Made by a program: the position numbers and the translations under genes. Below the pieces are notes generated by a model that saw only the letters and a program-made list of their open reading frames with translations, ran no database searches and was not told the origin of the DNA. This document shows, piece after piece, positions 10,113-18,920 of a stretch of DNA of 64,000 nucleotides (position 1 is the stretch's first letter; each line of letters starts with the position of its first letter). The stretch comes from Pseudomonas faucium (GTDB lineage: Bacteria; Pseudomonadota; Gammaproteobacteria; Pseudomonadales; Pseudomonadaceae), in the NCBI RefSeq assembly GCF_021602585.1, contig NZ_BQIP01000004.1, forward strand, positions 248,001 to 312,000. The letters run 5' to 3'.

Positions 10113-10499
10113 TTACACCTTGGCGTCGAACAAAAGACTGTTCACATCATGCAGGCTATGAGCGATTCGCAACGCCTCTTCAGAAGGCAATTGGCGAATC
10201 AACTCGCCCGTTTCGCTGGCGATGACCTTGACCACGATCTTGCCGGACTCTTCGTCCGTCGAGAACTGCAGGTTGCGCCGGGTCGAGCTGAGAAACTTTT
10301 CAATTTCCGAAACGGCGTTTTTCACCTTTTCGGCATCGCTGCTTTTTTCGGCAGCCGTCACTGCTTTGGGTTCCAGCGTATCAGCATTGCCGCGAGGCGC
10401 ATCCGCCGACCGGGCAACGGCCTTGTCACCAACCTGCTCGGCCGGTCGAACGGCCGGGTAGGACAGATTCAGCTTGACGCTCATGTCCATGTCTACCAC
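10113..10499 (-). CDS. flaG: Flagellar protein FlaG
   Basis: FlaG family proteins are small flagellar proteins found between fliC and fliD in polar-flagellated gammaproteobacteria, and they affect filament length. The 128 residues end in the conserved block (EIEKFLSSTRRNLQFS, VKVIASETGELIRQLPSEEALRIA) after a low-complexity N-terminal half. Two start codons are close together (MVDMDMSVKLN); the third Met (MSVKLN) is also possible. It lies 62 bp after fliC, beyond the fliC terminator. Confidence 0.92.
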   Translation of the reverse strand: MVDMDMSVKLNLSYPAVRPAEQVGDKAVARSADAPRGNADTLEPKAVTAAEKSSDAEKVKNAVSEIEKFLSSTRRNLQFSTDEESGKIVVKVIASETGELIRQLPSEEALRIAHSLHDVNSLLFDAKV

Positions 10500-10508
10500 C
10501 TCGTAACG

Positions 10509-10546
10509 AAAAGGCGGGGAAGTGCCTTATCATGCACTCCCCCGCC
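10509..10546 (-). terminator. Terminator of fliC
   Basis: On the minus strand a GC-rich hairpin (GGCGGGGGAGTGC paired with GCACTTCCCCGCC) is followed by TTTTCG, 15 bp after the flagellin stop codon. Confidence 0.85.
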
Positions 10547-10561
10547 GATTGCCATCAACGA

Positions 10562-11413
10562 TTACTGAAGCAGTTTCAGTACGGCGGATGGCAGCTGGTT
10601 GGCCTGGGCCAGAACCGAAGTGGAAGCTTGCTGCAGGGTCTGCTGCTTGGTCAGCTGGGCAGTTTCAGCAGCGAAGTCGGTGTCCTGAACGCGGCCACGA
10701 GCGGCCTCGGCGTTCTCGTTGATGTTCTGCAGGTTGTTGATGGTGCTGGTCAGACGGTTCTGCACGGCACCCAGGTCGGCACGGGTGCTGTTGATGGCGT
10801 TCAGGGCGTCATCGATAGCGCTCATGGCGGCGGTGAAGGTGGCTTCGGCCGAGGAGCTGTCGGCACCGGTGATGCTCTGGCTGGACAGGCCGCTCAGGGC
10901 ACCGGCGGTGCTCAGGGCGTCGCTCAGGCTGATGGTGATCTGGTTGTCGCTACCGGTGTTCGAGCCGACCTGGAAGGTCATGTCGCCAGCGGTACCGTCC
11001 AGCAGGTTCTTGCCGTTGAGCTGAGTGGAACCGGCGATACGGTCGATTTCCTTCAGCATCGACTGGAACTCTTTGTCCAGTGCGGCGCGGTCGTCTTCGC
11101 TGTTGTTGTCGTTTCGCGACTGAACAGCCAGTTCACGCATACGCTGCAGGATGTTGGTCTGCTCTTGCATCGCGCCTTCAGCGGTCTGGGCGATGGAGAT
11201 AGCGTCGTTGGCGTTCTTGATAGCCATGGTCTGACCACGGATCTGCGAGGTCATGCGGGTAGCGATCTGCAGGCCGGCTGCGTCGTCTTTGGCGCTGTTG
11301 ATTTTCAGGCCGGAGGACAGACGGGTCATCGAGGTGCTCAGTGCATCGGAAGCACGGTTCAGGTTTTTCTGAACGCCCAGAGAGGTGGTGTTGGTGTTGA
11401 CGGTCAAAGCCAT
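10562..11413 (-). CDS. fliC: Flagellin FliC
   Basis: This is the filament subunit. At 283 residues it is a short flagellin: conserved D0/D1 ends (MALTVNTNTTSLGVQ... and ...LAQANQLPSAVLKLLQ) with a reduced variable centre (about 150-200). The centre is rich in Ser, Thr and Gly (SSQSITGADSSSAEATF) and could carry O-linked glycans made by the adjacent island. The flg22-type epitope reads LSSGLKINSAKDDAAGLQ, close to the canonical plant-recognised form. A GAGGA ribosome site precedes the ATG, and a strong sigma-28 promoter and terminator make it monocistronic. Confidence 0.98.
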   Translation of the reverse strand: MALTVNTNTTSLGVQKNLNRASDALSTSMTRLSSGLKINSAKDDAAGLQIATRMTSQIRGQTMAIKNANDAISIAQTAEGAMQEQTNILQRMRELAVQSRNDNNSEDDRAALDKEFQSMLKEIDRIAGSTQLNGKNLLDGTAGDMTFQVGSNTGSDNQITISLSDALSTAGALSGLSSQSITGADSSSAEATFTAAMSAIDDALNAINSTRADLGAVQNRLTSTINNLQNINENAEAARGRVQDTDFAAETAQLTKQQTLQQASTSVLAQANQLPSAVLKLLQ

Positions 11414-11495
11414 GACGAATTCCTCGTTGGATTGGGTACTACGGCTTCCGGCCTTGGCAATTCGCCGGGTGTGGCACAGAGAACCTTCGTAATAG

Positions 11496-11522
11496 TTATC
11501 GTCGTCAGGGCGGGTTGCTTTA
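11496..11522 (-). promoter_or_regulatory. Sigma-28 (FliA) promoter of fliC
   Basis: On the minus strand TAAAGCAA-N11-GACGATAA lies about 85-110 bp before the fliC start, with exact FliA spacing. Confidence 0.85.
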
Positions 11523-11616
11523 GGGGATTTTCAAAAAAATTTACTGGCATGATGCCAGCCCAATGAAATCAAGGAGTTGACGCCAGATTTCAGGCGCAAA
11601 CAACCATCAGGGTAGA

Positions 11617-11646
11617 AACAAAAACGCCGCCTGGCAGCGGCGGCGT
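11617..11646 (-). terminator. Terminator after the KAS III-like gene
   Basis: ACGCCGCC (11624-11631) pairs with GGCGGCGT (11639-11646), followed on the minus strand by TTTTTGTTTC. It separates the glycosylation island from fliC. Confidence 0.9.
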
Positions 11647-11665
11647 CTAGCGCAGTGACGAACGG

Positions 11666-12601
11666 TCAGTCGCGCCGCTCGATGATGGCCGAACCCCAGG
11701 ACAGGCCCACACCGAAACCACTCAAGGCGATACGCTTGTGCTGCGAGCCGAGCACGTGCTTTTCCAGCAGCAGCGGAATGCTCGACGACACGGTGTTGCC
11801 GGTCTCGACCATGTCCTTGACGAACTTTTGCTTGTGCTCGCCCTCGACGAAGCGCGCCGACACTGCATCGACGATGGCCGCGCTGCCCTGGTGCAGGCAG
11901 TACAGGTCGATGTCACCGGCCTGCAGGCCGCTGGCTTCGAGCAGCTGATGCAGGTGCGCAGGCACCTTGACCAGGGCGAAGTTGTAGACCTGACGGCCGT
12001 TCATGAAGAACTTGCCATCGGTGGTGCGCAGGTGTTCGGCACCCGCTCCGTCGCTGCCGAACAGCGACTTGCCCAACTGCCAGTTGGCATCCTCGCCCAT
12101 CCAGGTGGCGGTGGCGGCGTCGCCGAACAGCATGGTGGTGTTGCGATCTTCGGGGTCGACGATCTTCGAATACGGATCGGCGGTGATCAACAGGCCATTC
12201 TTGAGGCCCGCGGCCTCCATGAAGCCTTTCATCGCATACAGGCCGTATACGTAGCCCGAGCAGCCCAGCGAGATATCGAAGGCGGCAATCGCCGTCGGCA
12301 GGCCGAGCTTGTGCTGAACGATCGCAGCGGTGTGCGGCAGGCCTTCGGCGTCACCATTCTGGGTGACAACGATCACGGCATCGATGGATGCCGGGTCCAG
12401 CGACGGATTGGCAGCGAACAGGTTCCTGACAGCCTCGACACACAGGTCGGAGGTTTCCTGGGCGTCTTCCTTGCGCGGCAAGAAGGTCGAACCGATCTTG
12501 CCGAAGATGAATTCTTGGTCTTTGCCGAATTTCGCACCCTGGGCGTAGTTATCGACACCCCCCACTGGTACGTAACTGGCGATGCTTTTAATGCCAATCA
12601 T
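11666..12601 (-). CDS. 3-oxoacyl-ACP synthase III-like protein (KAS III) of flagellar glycosylation island
   Basis: Members of this thiolase-fold family join an acyl-CoA to malonyl-ACP or transfer acyl groups. The 311-residue product starts at MIGIKSIASYVP; 13 further in-frame residues upstream look unlike the family. The Cys-His-Asn triad is visible: Cys in SLGCSGYVYGL (about residue 114), His in CLHQGSAAIVD and Asn in ETGNTVSSSIP. HQGS replaces the HQAN of housekeeping FabH, so fatty acid initiation is less likely. A KAS III gene also borders fliC in the P. syringae flagellin glycosylation island (its orf3). Its role here may be to make an acyl group for the glycan; this is inference. Confidence 0.88.
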   Translation of the reverse strand: MIGIKSIASYVPVGGVDNYAQGAKFGKDQEFIFGKIGSTFLPRKEDAQETSDLCVEAVRNLFAANPSLDPASIDAVIVVTQNGDAEGLPHTAAIVQHKLGLPTAIAAFDISLGCSGYVYGLYAMKGFMEAAGLKNGLLITADPYSKIVDPEDRNTTMLFGDAATATWMGEDANWQLGKSLFGSDGAGAEHLRTTDGKFFMNGRQVYNFALVKVPAHLHQLLEASGLQAGDIDLYCLHQGSAAIVDAVSARFVEGEHKQKFVKDMVETGNTVSSSIPLLLEKHVLGSQHKRIALSGFGVGLSWGSAIIERRD

Positions 12602-12772
12602 TGTGGCTTCCCGGTAGACATGGCGGATACTGCGGTTCAATAGCGTATGGCCCAGGCGTTAACCCCCCTGGGCGTGACGGCCGCATGCTCGATAGATTAG
12701 AGATGCACGTTTCGACTGCCAAGTCACGGTTATACGACCAAAGCTGCGCACGCCGCAACGCCCTCCCCCCTG

Positions 12773-13669
12773 TCAGCGCGCCGCTTTCTTGACCATGGCC
12801 TGAAAAATCCGCGAGGACGAACCCAGATTACGATCATCGGGAATGGCCGTACTGGTGATATCCAGCACCGTGAACCCACATGAGCTGAACAAGCTGTGCA
12901 GCGCGGTCGCGGAGAAAAAGTTGATGTGCTCGTGCCAGTGCCGCTTCTGCTCTGCCGTCAGCCCGGGATTGTCGACCATCAGTGCCTCATGCGGCAGCTC
13001 GACGTACAGCAGCGTGTCATTACCCATGCACTGGCGTATGGCGCCGAGGGTGTCCGACGGGTAGGGGACATGCTCCAGCACATGGCGGCTGACAATGAGG
13101 TCATACGCGCAGGCTCGCACGTCCTCGCTGGAAACACTGCGGGTGCCTGCCACGGTAGCCTTCCTGTCGATATCGAACACATCCACCTGGCCGGCCTCGC
13201 CCTTGAACGGGGTGTTGGTTCCGTCTCCTCCACCCCAGTCCAGAACGGACGTCGGCCTGATGTACTGCAGGATGTACGAGGTGGTGATATCGATCAGGCG
13301 GCTTGGCGCCTTGAGGGTCTGGTTGCGCTCACGAAAGCCGGGCTCATAGTGCTCGCGAAGGTCCTCGTATGCCTCACCGTAATAGCCATCGTACAGTCGG
13401 GCCATTTCGCGATCACTGAAGCGGATATCCAGGAACAGAAACTGGCACTGCACGCAATGCAAGGTATTGCACACGCAATAGGCCATGCCCTGGGGAATCG
13501 TCGCCAGGCCCCAGCCCGCGTCGATCTGCGCAGGCGCCCAGCCCAGGGCCCTGTGGGAAACGAACGGCATGAGCACAGCCGGCGACCTGAGCAATTGTTC
13601 ATTACCACAGCAAACGCACTGCAGCGCCACGCGGTCGCGCTGATTCGAGGAGGCGTTGACATCGTTCAT
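12773..13669 (-). CDS. Class I SAM-dependent methyltransferase with N-terminal Cys motif
   Basis: The 298 residues begin with a zinc-ribbon-like CVCCGNEQLL segment and further cysteines (CVCNTLHCVQCQFLFLD, about 70-85), as in sugar methyltransferases of the TylF/NovU type region architecture. The SAM site follows: VLDWGGGDGTNTPF, the acidic end of strand 2 (VDVFDID) and YDLIVSRHVLEHVPYP. It is the last gene of the run starting at rfbF, 58 bp after the SDR gene. A sugar methylation role, C- or O-linked, is inferred from context. Substrate unknown. Confidence 0.8.
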   Translation of the reverse strand: MNDVNASSNQRDRVALQCVCCGNEQLLRSPAVLMPFVSHRALGWAPAQIDAGWGLATIPQGMAYCVCNTLHCVQCQFLFLDIRFSDREMARLYDGYYGEAYEDLREHYEPGFRERNQTLKAPSRLIDITTSYILQYIRPTSVLDWGGGDGTNTPFKGEAGQVDVFDIDRKATVAGTRSVSSEDVRACAYDLIVSRHVLEHVPYPSDTLGAIRQCMGNDTLLYVELPHEALMVDNPGLTAEQKRHWHEHINFFSATALHSLFSSCGFTVLDITSTAIPDDRNLGSSSRIFQAMVKKAAR

Positions 13670-13727
13670 GACTGGTTTCCTGAAGCACTGATTGAGTAAG
13701 GGGGCAGCCAGCGGCGGCCGTCACCCC

Positions 13728-14693
13728 TCAGAGGACTGCGTGTTGGGCCGTTTCACGGATCGATTCTGCCAGGCTGTAGCGCAGACGCAGCCCTAGCTCG
13801 TTGCACGCCTTGCTGATCGCAGGCACATAGCGGTTACGGAAACTCCCCCCTGCCTCGGCGCAACGGGCAATGACCACGGGCTTGCCCGGCGCAAGCAGGT
13901 CGCGCACCTGATGCGCGAGCTCGCCAATGCTCACGACCTGATCGGAACCTACGTTGTAGGCCTGCCCCGCCTCGCCTTTGCCCAACAGCACCTCGAGCCA
14001 GTGCGCAAGGTCGCGCTGGTCCATGTACGTGCGCAGCGGCGTGCCATCGCCATTGACCGTGATGGCCGGAGCACACAGCGCATCGCGAATGAAGTTTCCG
14101 ATCGCAAAGTGCACATCCAACGGCAGGTCACGCCCGACGAAGGCGAAACAGCGGGCAATCACCACCTGCAGACCATATTGCTGCTGGTACAACGCGCAGA
14201 GGTGTTCGGCGCAGCGCTTGGCGACGCTGTAGGCATGCGCCGCCTGCAGCGGGTCCGGCATGCCGTGGTAGTGCTCGCTGATCGTCTCCATATGTGCAGG
14301 CTGAGGGCCATAGACCCCGCCGGAACTGGTGAGCAGAAACCGCCCGATTCGCTCGGCAACGGCATACTCCAGCAGGTGACGGGTACCGTCGACAATCTGC
14401 GCATGGCGCTGCAGCGGGCTCAGGCTTGGGCCAGCGGTGGAATCAGCCGCCGCATGGAGCACATGGGTGAAGCCCGCCGCTACCGGCAACGACGAAGGCA
14501 CCATGACATCACCCTGGTGCAGGCGCAGCCAAGGCAGCCGGGCGAACCCCGGATAGCGCGCGAGAAACGCCTCAGGCTGCCTGCTGAGCACCGTTACCTG
14601 CGGCACCGGCAAGCCCGCCGCGGCGGCTGCCTGCCAATGGCGCAACAGTGCGCGACCAAAAAACCCGGTGCCGCCGGTCAACAGGACCTTCAT
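13728..14693 (-). CDS. NAD-dependent epimerase/dehydratase (extended SDR)
   Basis: This is a nucleotide-sugar epimerase, dehydratase or reductase. The 321 residues start MKVLLTGGTGFFGRALL, the Rossmann GxxGxxG motif. Catalytic residues are visible in LLTSSGGVYGPQ (Ser) and AYSVAKRCAEHL (YxxxK). The start overlaps the FkbM gene stop as ATGA; upstream in-frame sequence to 14801 is unrelated. Next to the CDP-sugar genes and the thiamine-diphosphate enzyme it could be the reductase finishing a branched sugar, as YerF does in yersiniose synthesis. That assignment is inference; an epimerase is equally possible. Confidence 0.88.
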   Translation of the reverse strand: MKVLLTGGTGFFGRALLRHWQAAAAAGLPVPQVTVLSRQPEAFLARYPGFARLPWLRLHQGDVMVPSSLPVAAGFTHVLHAAADSTAGPSLSPLQRHAQIVDGTRHLLEYAVAERIGRFLLTSSGGVYGPQPAHMETISEHYHGMPDPLQAAHAYSVAKRCAEHLCALYQQQYGLQVVIARCFAFVGRDLPLDVHFAIGNFIRDALCAPAITVNGDGTPLRTYMDQRDLAHWLEVLLGKGEAGQAYNVGSDQVVSIGELAHQVRDLLAPGKPVVIARCAEAGGSFRNRYVPAISKACNELGLRLRYSLAESIRETAQHAVL

Positions 14694-15823
14694 GACCTGG
14701 GCACTGCGTACAGGACAGCTTCGAAGGTGTTGGCAGCATGCTGTCGAATGTAGAAGCTGTAGTTGGGGCAGTAGTCGAACAACAGCTCCGGCAATTGCCA
14801 TACATCCTGAGGGTTATGGTAGAGCGAGACCATCAACACAGGCCGGCTACGCCGAATCAGCTGCTGCGCGCCAGCCAGCACCTGTGCCTCCGCGCCTTCC
14901 ACGTCGAGCTTGATCACGTCAACCGACACATCGGGTAGCAGCTGATCCAGTGCAACGGCAGCAATCACGCTTTCGCCGGCGCCCGTGCCGATGGAGCAGG
15001 CCTCACCCTGGCCCGCATTGAAGCTGAGCATTGCGTAGGCCTGGGCAGCTGCCAGCGGCAAGCAGACGGCGCCCTCGCCGTTGCGCGCCACGCGCTGCAC
15101 GAGCCGAGCAAAATTGTCCGGGTCGGGCTCGAGCAGGAAGGCGCGCGTGCAGGATACCCCGGGCGCTTCGATCAGCTGGGCATAGCTGTCGCCATCGTAG
15201 GCGCCGCAATCCACGTAGGTGATGTCTGCGCCCTGCAGCGCCGGCAACGTCAGGGTGTTGACGTAATGGCTCTCAGCCGACAGAAAGCGCGAATACGGCA
15301 TATCCAGCCCAAGGCGGAAGGCACACATCCGATACAGTATTTGCCGGCTTTGCTCATCCGCCAGGCGCTGCGCCACGGCGCCGACACGCTCAAGCCCTTC
15401 GAGCAGGCAGGCGCTGGCGCTCAACCAGAATCGCCAGCCCAGGTCGCTGGAAAACTGCTGGTACAGCTGCCACGGCATCAAGGGCGGTGCAAAACCGGCC
15501 TCGGCGACAATCTCCAACAGCTGCTCATAGGGTGTATCGCGGTTGAGGATACCCAGCGCCAGTTGCGCATCCGGATGCGCTTGCGCCAGCGTCTGCCAGT
15601 CCATCACCGGCAATCCACACGCCGCCTCCACGCGGGGCTGCGTTTCAACGAAACCGGCAACCACAACGCCTTGTTTCTGCATGGCGGTTGCCAGGCTGCG
15701 CCCGAAATTGCCGGCCCCGAACACCCACACGACCTGGCCGGGTTCCAGGTGCACGCTCGGCAAGCGCGCAGCCTGCTCGCGCAGTGCAATGAAATCGGCA
15801 AAGTGATAACGCGGCTCAGCCAT
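14690..15823 (-). CDS. FkbM family methyltransferase with N-terminal Rossmann-like domain
   Basis: The C-terminal half of this 377-residue protein is an FkbM O-methyltransferase: VDCGAYDGDSYAQLIE, AFLLEPDPDNFARLV and VDVIKLDVEGAEAQVLAGAQ. The N-terminal part has a nucleotide-fold motif VVWVFGAGNFGRSLATAMQ (about 25-45), a combination seen in polysaccharide clusters. The start (MAEPRYHF) overlaps the preceding gene by 8 bp and the stop overlaps the SDR start, so all three are coupled. It probably methylates a hydroxyl of the flagellin glycan; the substrate is not known. Confidence 0.87.
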   Translation of the reverse strand: MAEPRYHFADFIALREQAARLPSVHLEPGQVVWVFGAGNFGRSLATAMQKQGVVVAGFVETQPRVEAACGLPVMDWQTLAQAHPDAQLALGILNRDTPYEQLLEIVAEAGFAPPLMPWQLYQQFSSDLGWRFWLSASACLLEGLERVGAVAQRLADEQSRQILYRMCAFRLGLDMPYSRFLSAESHYVNTLTLPALQGADITYVDCGAYDGDSYAQLIEAPGVSCTRAFLLEPDPDNFARLVQRVARNGEGAVCLPLAAAQAYAMLSFNAGQGEACSIGTGAGESVIAAVALDQLLPDVSVDVIKLDVEGAEAQVLAGAQQLIRRSRPVLMVSLYHNPQDVWQLPELLFDYCPNYSFYIRQHAANTFEAVLYAVPRS

Positions 15824-17648
15824 TGCCCTGGCTCCGCGGGGCTTTGGCGCGTATGGCCAGTGCTTCACCGCGAATCCGTTCCAGGGCCGCCGGCTCCAGG
15901 AACGGGTGCATGTCGTCCAGCTCTGGCGTGACGAAAGCACCGTCCGCACCCACCCGCGACTTGATCCGCGGCGCGAACTCCTGGCGTGGGTCGACATGCA
16001 AGTCGATCAGCAACGGCCCATCCGTGCTCAACAGCTCATCGAACCTGGCCAGGTCGGCTTGCGCGGCGATCGATTCGGCACGCACGCCGTAAGCGCGGGC
16101 GACGGCCGTGAAGTCGGGGAACTCCACACCCGACTCCGGCGTGGCACCGATCACCCGACCGAAGAAGTTTTCATGGGTCTGCCAGATGGACAGGTAACCG
16201 CGGTTGTTCAGTACAACCACGATGACATTGGCGCCCAGGGTTTTCAGCGTCTGCAATTCCTGGATGTTCATCTGCAGGCTGCCGTCACCGGCAAAGCAGA
16301 TCACCCGGCGCCCTTCGCTACGGGCAGCGGTGGCGGCGCCGATTGCCGCTGGCAGGTCATAGCCCATGGAGGCGGCGCCTGAGTTGCTGAACAGGCGTTG
16401 GCCTTTTTGCAAAGCGCCGACCTGGAAGGGCAGGATACAGGCGGAGGCGTTGCCGCAGACGACGATATCGTCCGGGCGCAGCTGGGCGAAAATGCGCTCG
16501 ACCATCACATAAGGATTGAGCGGGCCAGCGGCGCTCTGCTGATGTTCTGCCGAAGCCGGGTAGGCCTGCCCGATGCGTTGGCACCACTGCACCCAATCGG
16601 CGAAGTCCGGCAGGCTGATTCGCGCCAGCTCCTGCTCGAGCACTTCGAGAAAATCATTCAGGTCGGCAGCCACGCCCAGGTCCGGCCGGACGGTGGGCTT
16701 GTCGAGCTCTGCCGGGTCGATGTCCACCTGGGCAACCCACGCATTCCTGGCGAATGCCTGCCAGTTGTAGCTGGTCTGGCGCACGTTCAGGCGCGAGCCC
16801 AGCACCAGCACGAAATCAGCTGCCTGCAGGCAGAAGTTACCGGCCCGGGTACCGATCGTGCCTGGGCGGCCAGCGAACAGCGGATGGTCCGAAGTGATCA
16901 GGTCATGGGTCCAGGCAGTGGCCAGCGGCAAACGGTAGCGCTCGACCAGTGCGAGTACGCGCTCAACCGCCCCAGCAAGCCTTACCCCGGTGCCGCCGAC
17001 GAGCAACGGGCGGTGGCAATCGAGCAGCCGACGGGCAATATCAGCACAGGCCGCCTGCAGCCCTTGCGCCGCCGCCGGGCGCGACAATACCGGTGGCGCA
17101 ATGCTGATTGGCGCCGTGGATTGCTGGATATCCAGCGGAATATCCAGCCATACCGGGCCAGGGCGGCCACCTACCGCTTCGGCATAAGCCTTCGGCAGCA
17201 TGACCTCCAGGTCCTTCTCGCTGCGCACCAGCTGGGCATACTTGCACACCGGGCTGGCCATGGCGATGATCGGGCCCTCCTGATCACCCAGCTGGCGCAA
17301 CCCTGGCACATCCTGGAAGGAGACACAGGTCTCGCGCTTGATCTGCCCCGAAATCACGATCATCGGGATGGAATCGGTGAATGCACCATGGACGCCATTG
17401 AGGGCATTGATGGACCCAGGCCCCGTGGTCAGCATGACCACCGCAGGCTTGCCGGTAATCCGCGCATAACCTTCGGCCGCCATGGCACAGGCCTGTTCGT
17501 GATGCATGAACGTGCAACGCAGCCCCTCATGCCCACCCAACGCCTGGTTGAGGAACATGGCGCCACCACCGGTAACGCTGAAGACCTGCTCGACCCCCTG
17601 CTGCACCAGCCATTGGGCAATGTGTTCGGACGCGCGCATCATGCTCAC
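15816..17648 (-). CDS. Thiamine-diphosphate enzyme, acetolactate synthase large-subunit-like
   Basis: The 610 residues have the full three-domain plan of the acetolactate synthase family. The activating Glu is in FMHHEQACAMAAEGYAR (residue 51), a central domain follows (about 190-330), and the ThDP/Mg site is GDGS (about 454-457) followed by NNRGYLSIW. No regulatory subunit gene is nearby and the setting is sugar biosynthesis, so leucine/valine synthesis is unlikely. YerE of Yersinia, in this superfamily, adds a two-carbon unit from pyruvate to a CDP-4-keto-3,6-dideoxyhexose. The start is a GTG overlapping the previous stop (GTGA), or an ATG 6 or 9 bp later. Confidence 0.85.
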   Translation of the reverse strand: MSMMRASEHIAQWLVQQGVEQVFSVTGGGAMFLNQALGGHEGLRCTFMHHEQACAMAAEGYARITGKPAVVMLTTGPGSINALNGVHGAFTDSIPMIVISGQIKRETCVSFQDVPGLRQLGDQEGPIIAMASPVCKYAQLVRSEKDLEVMLPKAYAEAVGGRPGPVWLDIPLDIQQSTAPISIAPPVLSRPAAAQGLQAACADIARRLLDCHRPLLVGGTGVRLAGAVERVLALVERYRLPLATAWTHDLITSDHPLFAGRPGTIGTRAGNFCLQAADFVLVLGSRLNVRQTSYNWQAFARNAWVAQVDIDPAELDKPTVRPDLGVAADLNDFLEVLEQELARISLPDFADWVQWCQRIGQAYPASAEHQQSAAGPLNPYVMVERIFAQLRPDDIVVCGNASACILPFQVGALQKGQRLFSNSGAASMGYDLPAAIGAATAARSEGRRVICFAGDGSLQMNIQELQTLKTLGANVIVVVLNNRGYLSIWQTHENFFGRVIGATPESGVEFPDFTAVARAYGVRAESIAAQADLARFDELLSTDGPLLIDLHVDPRQEFAPRIKSRVGADGAFVTPELDDMHPFLEPAALERIRGEALAIRAKAPRSQGNG

Positions 17649-18754
17649 AGCCCCCGGCTCAGGATCAGGTTCTTCAGCGAAGGCGTTTCGCTGTACGGGC
17701 CATCGATATGCTCGATGGTCAGGCGCTCGTTGGCCCGGATAGGTTGCAGCAGCCGCTCGCCATTCATGACCTCACGGCACGACAGCTGGCCCTTGTGCAA
17801 CGGGATGGCCAGGTAGAAGTCCTTCTCGAATTCATCCCGGCTCAGTACATAGCCCGGCTCCAGGTCACGGCGGGCATAGGCGCCACGCACCAGGGCATTG
17901 AGGTATTCGGTTTCCTTGCGCGAAATGATGCGTCGGCTGGCCCCGACACCACCGCACATTTCCTTGGCCTTGTGGAACGCCTTGTACCAGGTGTCGCACT
18001 GCTCTGGCAGCGAGCAGTAGTTGGACACCGGAACATCTTCGTACTGAATATCGATATGCCGCTCCCAGGTGCGTGCCCCCTTGCCATAGGAGATCAGCAT
18101 CGACGAATGCCAGTCGTGGTACTCATGGGTGGAAAGGCCGATGACGTGGCTCGGGTAGCGATTGCGCAGGTAATCGATCTGGTCCAGGTGCAGCTCGTCA
18201 TCTTCGCTGGGGTACAGCGAGACGCAGTGGTTGATGGAAAGCGGGATGTCGCGCTTTTCAAAATAGTGAACGACATCGTCCAGGTCTTTTTCCGAAGCGC
18301 CGCCGGTGGAGATGATGGTCGGGCGACGCGTGGAGGCGATCTTTTCGATCAGCGGCCAGTCGTTCATGTCCGAGCTGGCAATCTTCAGGATCGGCATGTC
18401 GAATTCGAGGCAAAGGTCGACGGACGCCTCATCGAACGGCGTGGCCATCGGAATGCAACTGAGGTTTCGGATTTCCTCCACCATCCGGGCAAACTGCTCT
18501 CTGCTCAACCGAGTGTCTTCGGTCTTTTTCACATAGCGCAGTTCGCTGGTGCCTTTGAAATCAGGATGAATGAACTCATCGACATCGCGAAACTGCAGCT
18601 TGATGGCAGCCTTGACGTTATTGAACCGCGCAATCGTGCCGTGATCACGAATGATCTTCAGGCCGCGCTCGAGCTTGCCCCAATGGTTGTTGGCCAACTC
18701 CAGCACGAACAGGTTTTCGAACAGGTCTTTGTCACGTTGGCTGATGGTTCTCAC
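17645..18754 (-). CDS. N-acetylneuraminate synthase (NeuB)-family protein
   Basis: NeuB enzymes condense phosphoenolpyruvate with a sugar to form nonulosonic (sialic-type) acids. The 369-residue product keeps family motifs in changed form: ELANNHWGKLERG, AAIKLQF, ASSDMNDWPLIEKIA, IISTGGASEKDL, NHCVSLYPSEDDELHL and ERHID. GLSTHEYHD replaces the usual GYSDHT. A C-terminal SAF-like domain (about 290-350) is present. The start is taken as GTG at 18754, because AGGGGA precedes it by 7 nt and the 24 residues further upstream lack family character. No other nonulosonate genes (NeuA or CMP-transferase, epimerase) are visible, so the exact product is open. Confidence 0.83.
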   Translation of the reverse strand: MRTISQRDKDLFENLFVLELANNHWGKLERGLKIIRDHGTIARFNNVKAAIKLQFRDVDEFIHPDFKGTSELRYVKKTEDTRLSREQFARMVEEIRNLSCIPMATPFDEASVDLCLEFDMPILKIASSDMNDWPLIEKIASTRRPTIISTGGASEKDLDDVVHYFEKRDIPLSINHCVSLYPSEDDELHLDQIDYLRNRYPSHVIGLSTHEYHDWHSSMLISYGKGARTWERHIDIQYEDVPVSNYCSLPEQCDTWYKAFHKAKEMCGGVGASRRIISRKETEYLNALVRGAYARRDLEPGYVLSRDEFEKDFYLAIPLHKGQLSCREVMNGERLLQPIRANERLTIEHIDGPYSETPSLKNLILSRGL

Positions 18755-18920
18755 TGCTTGTTCCCCTGCAAATTCGCATCGATTGATTGAGATCGGTAAC
18801 CGGAACCCGTGTCCTGATGACCGCAAAACTGAGCCTTGCGCCGACGCCTTGGCTACGCGTCATTGGCAAAAAACCTTGTATGGACAGCCGAGCCCACATC
18901 CGTCACTTGCGTGCAGCGCG

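Noticed and set aside
12680-12730. Sigma-54-like motif (TTGGCAG...GTGCA) before the KAS III gene
   Set aside because: The GG to GC distance is 12 instead of 10, which abolishes sigma-54 recognition.
15816-17648. Assignment as housekeeping acetolactate synthase IlvB/IlvI
   Set aside because: No small regulatory subunit gene adjoins it, and it is embedded and translationally coupled within a sugar biosynthesis run.
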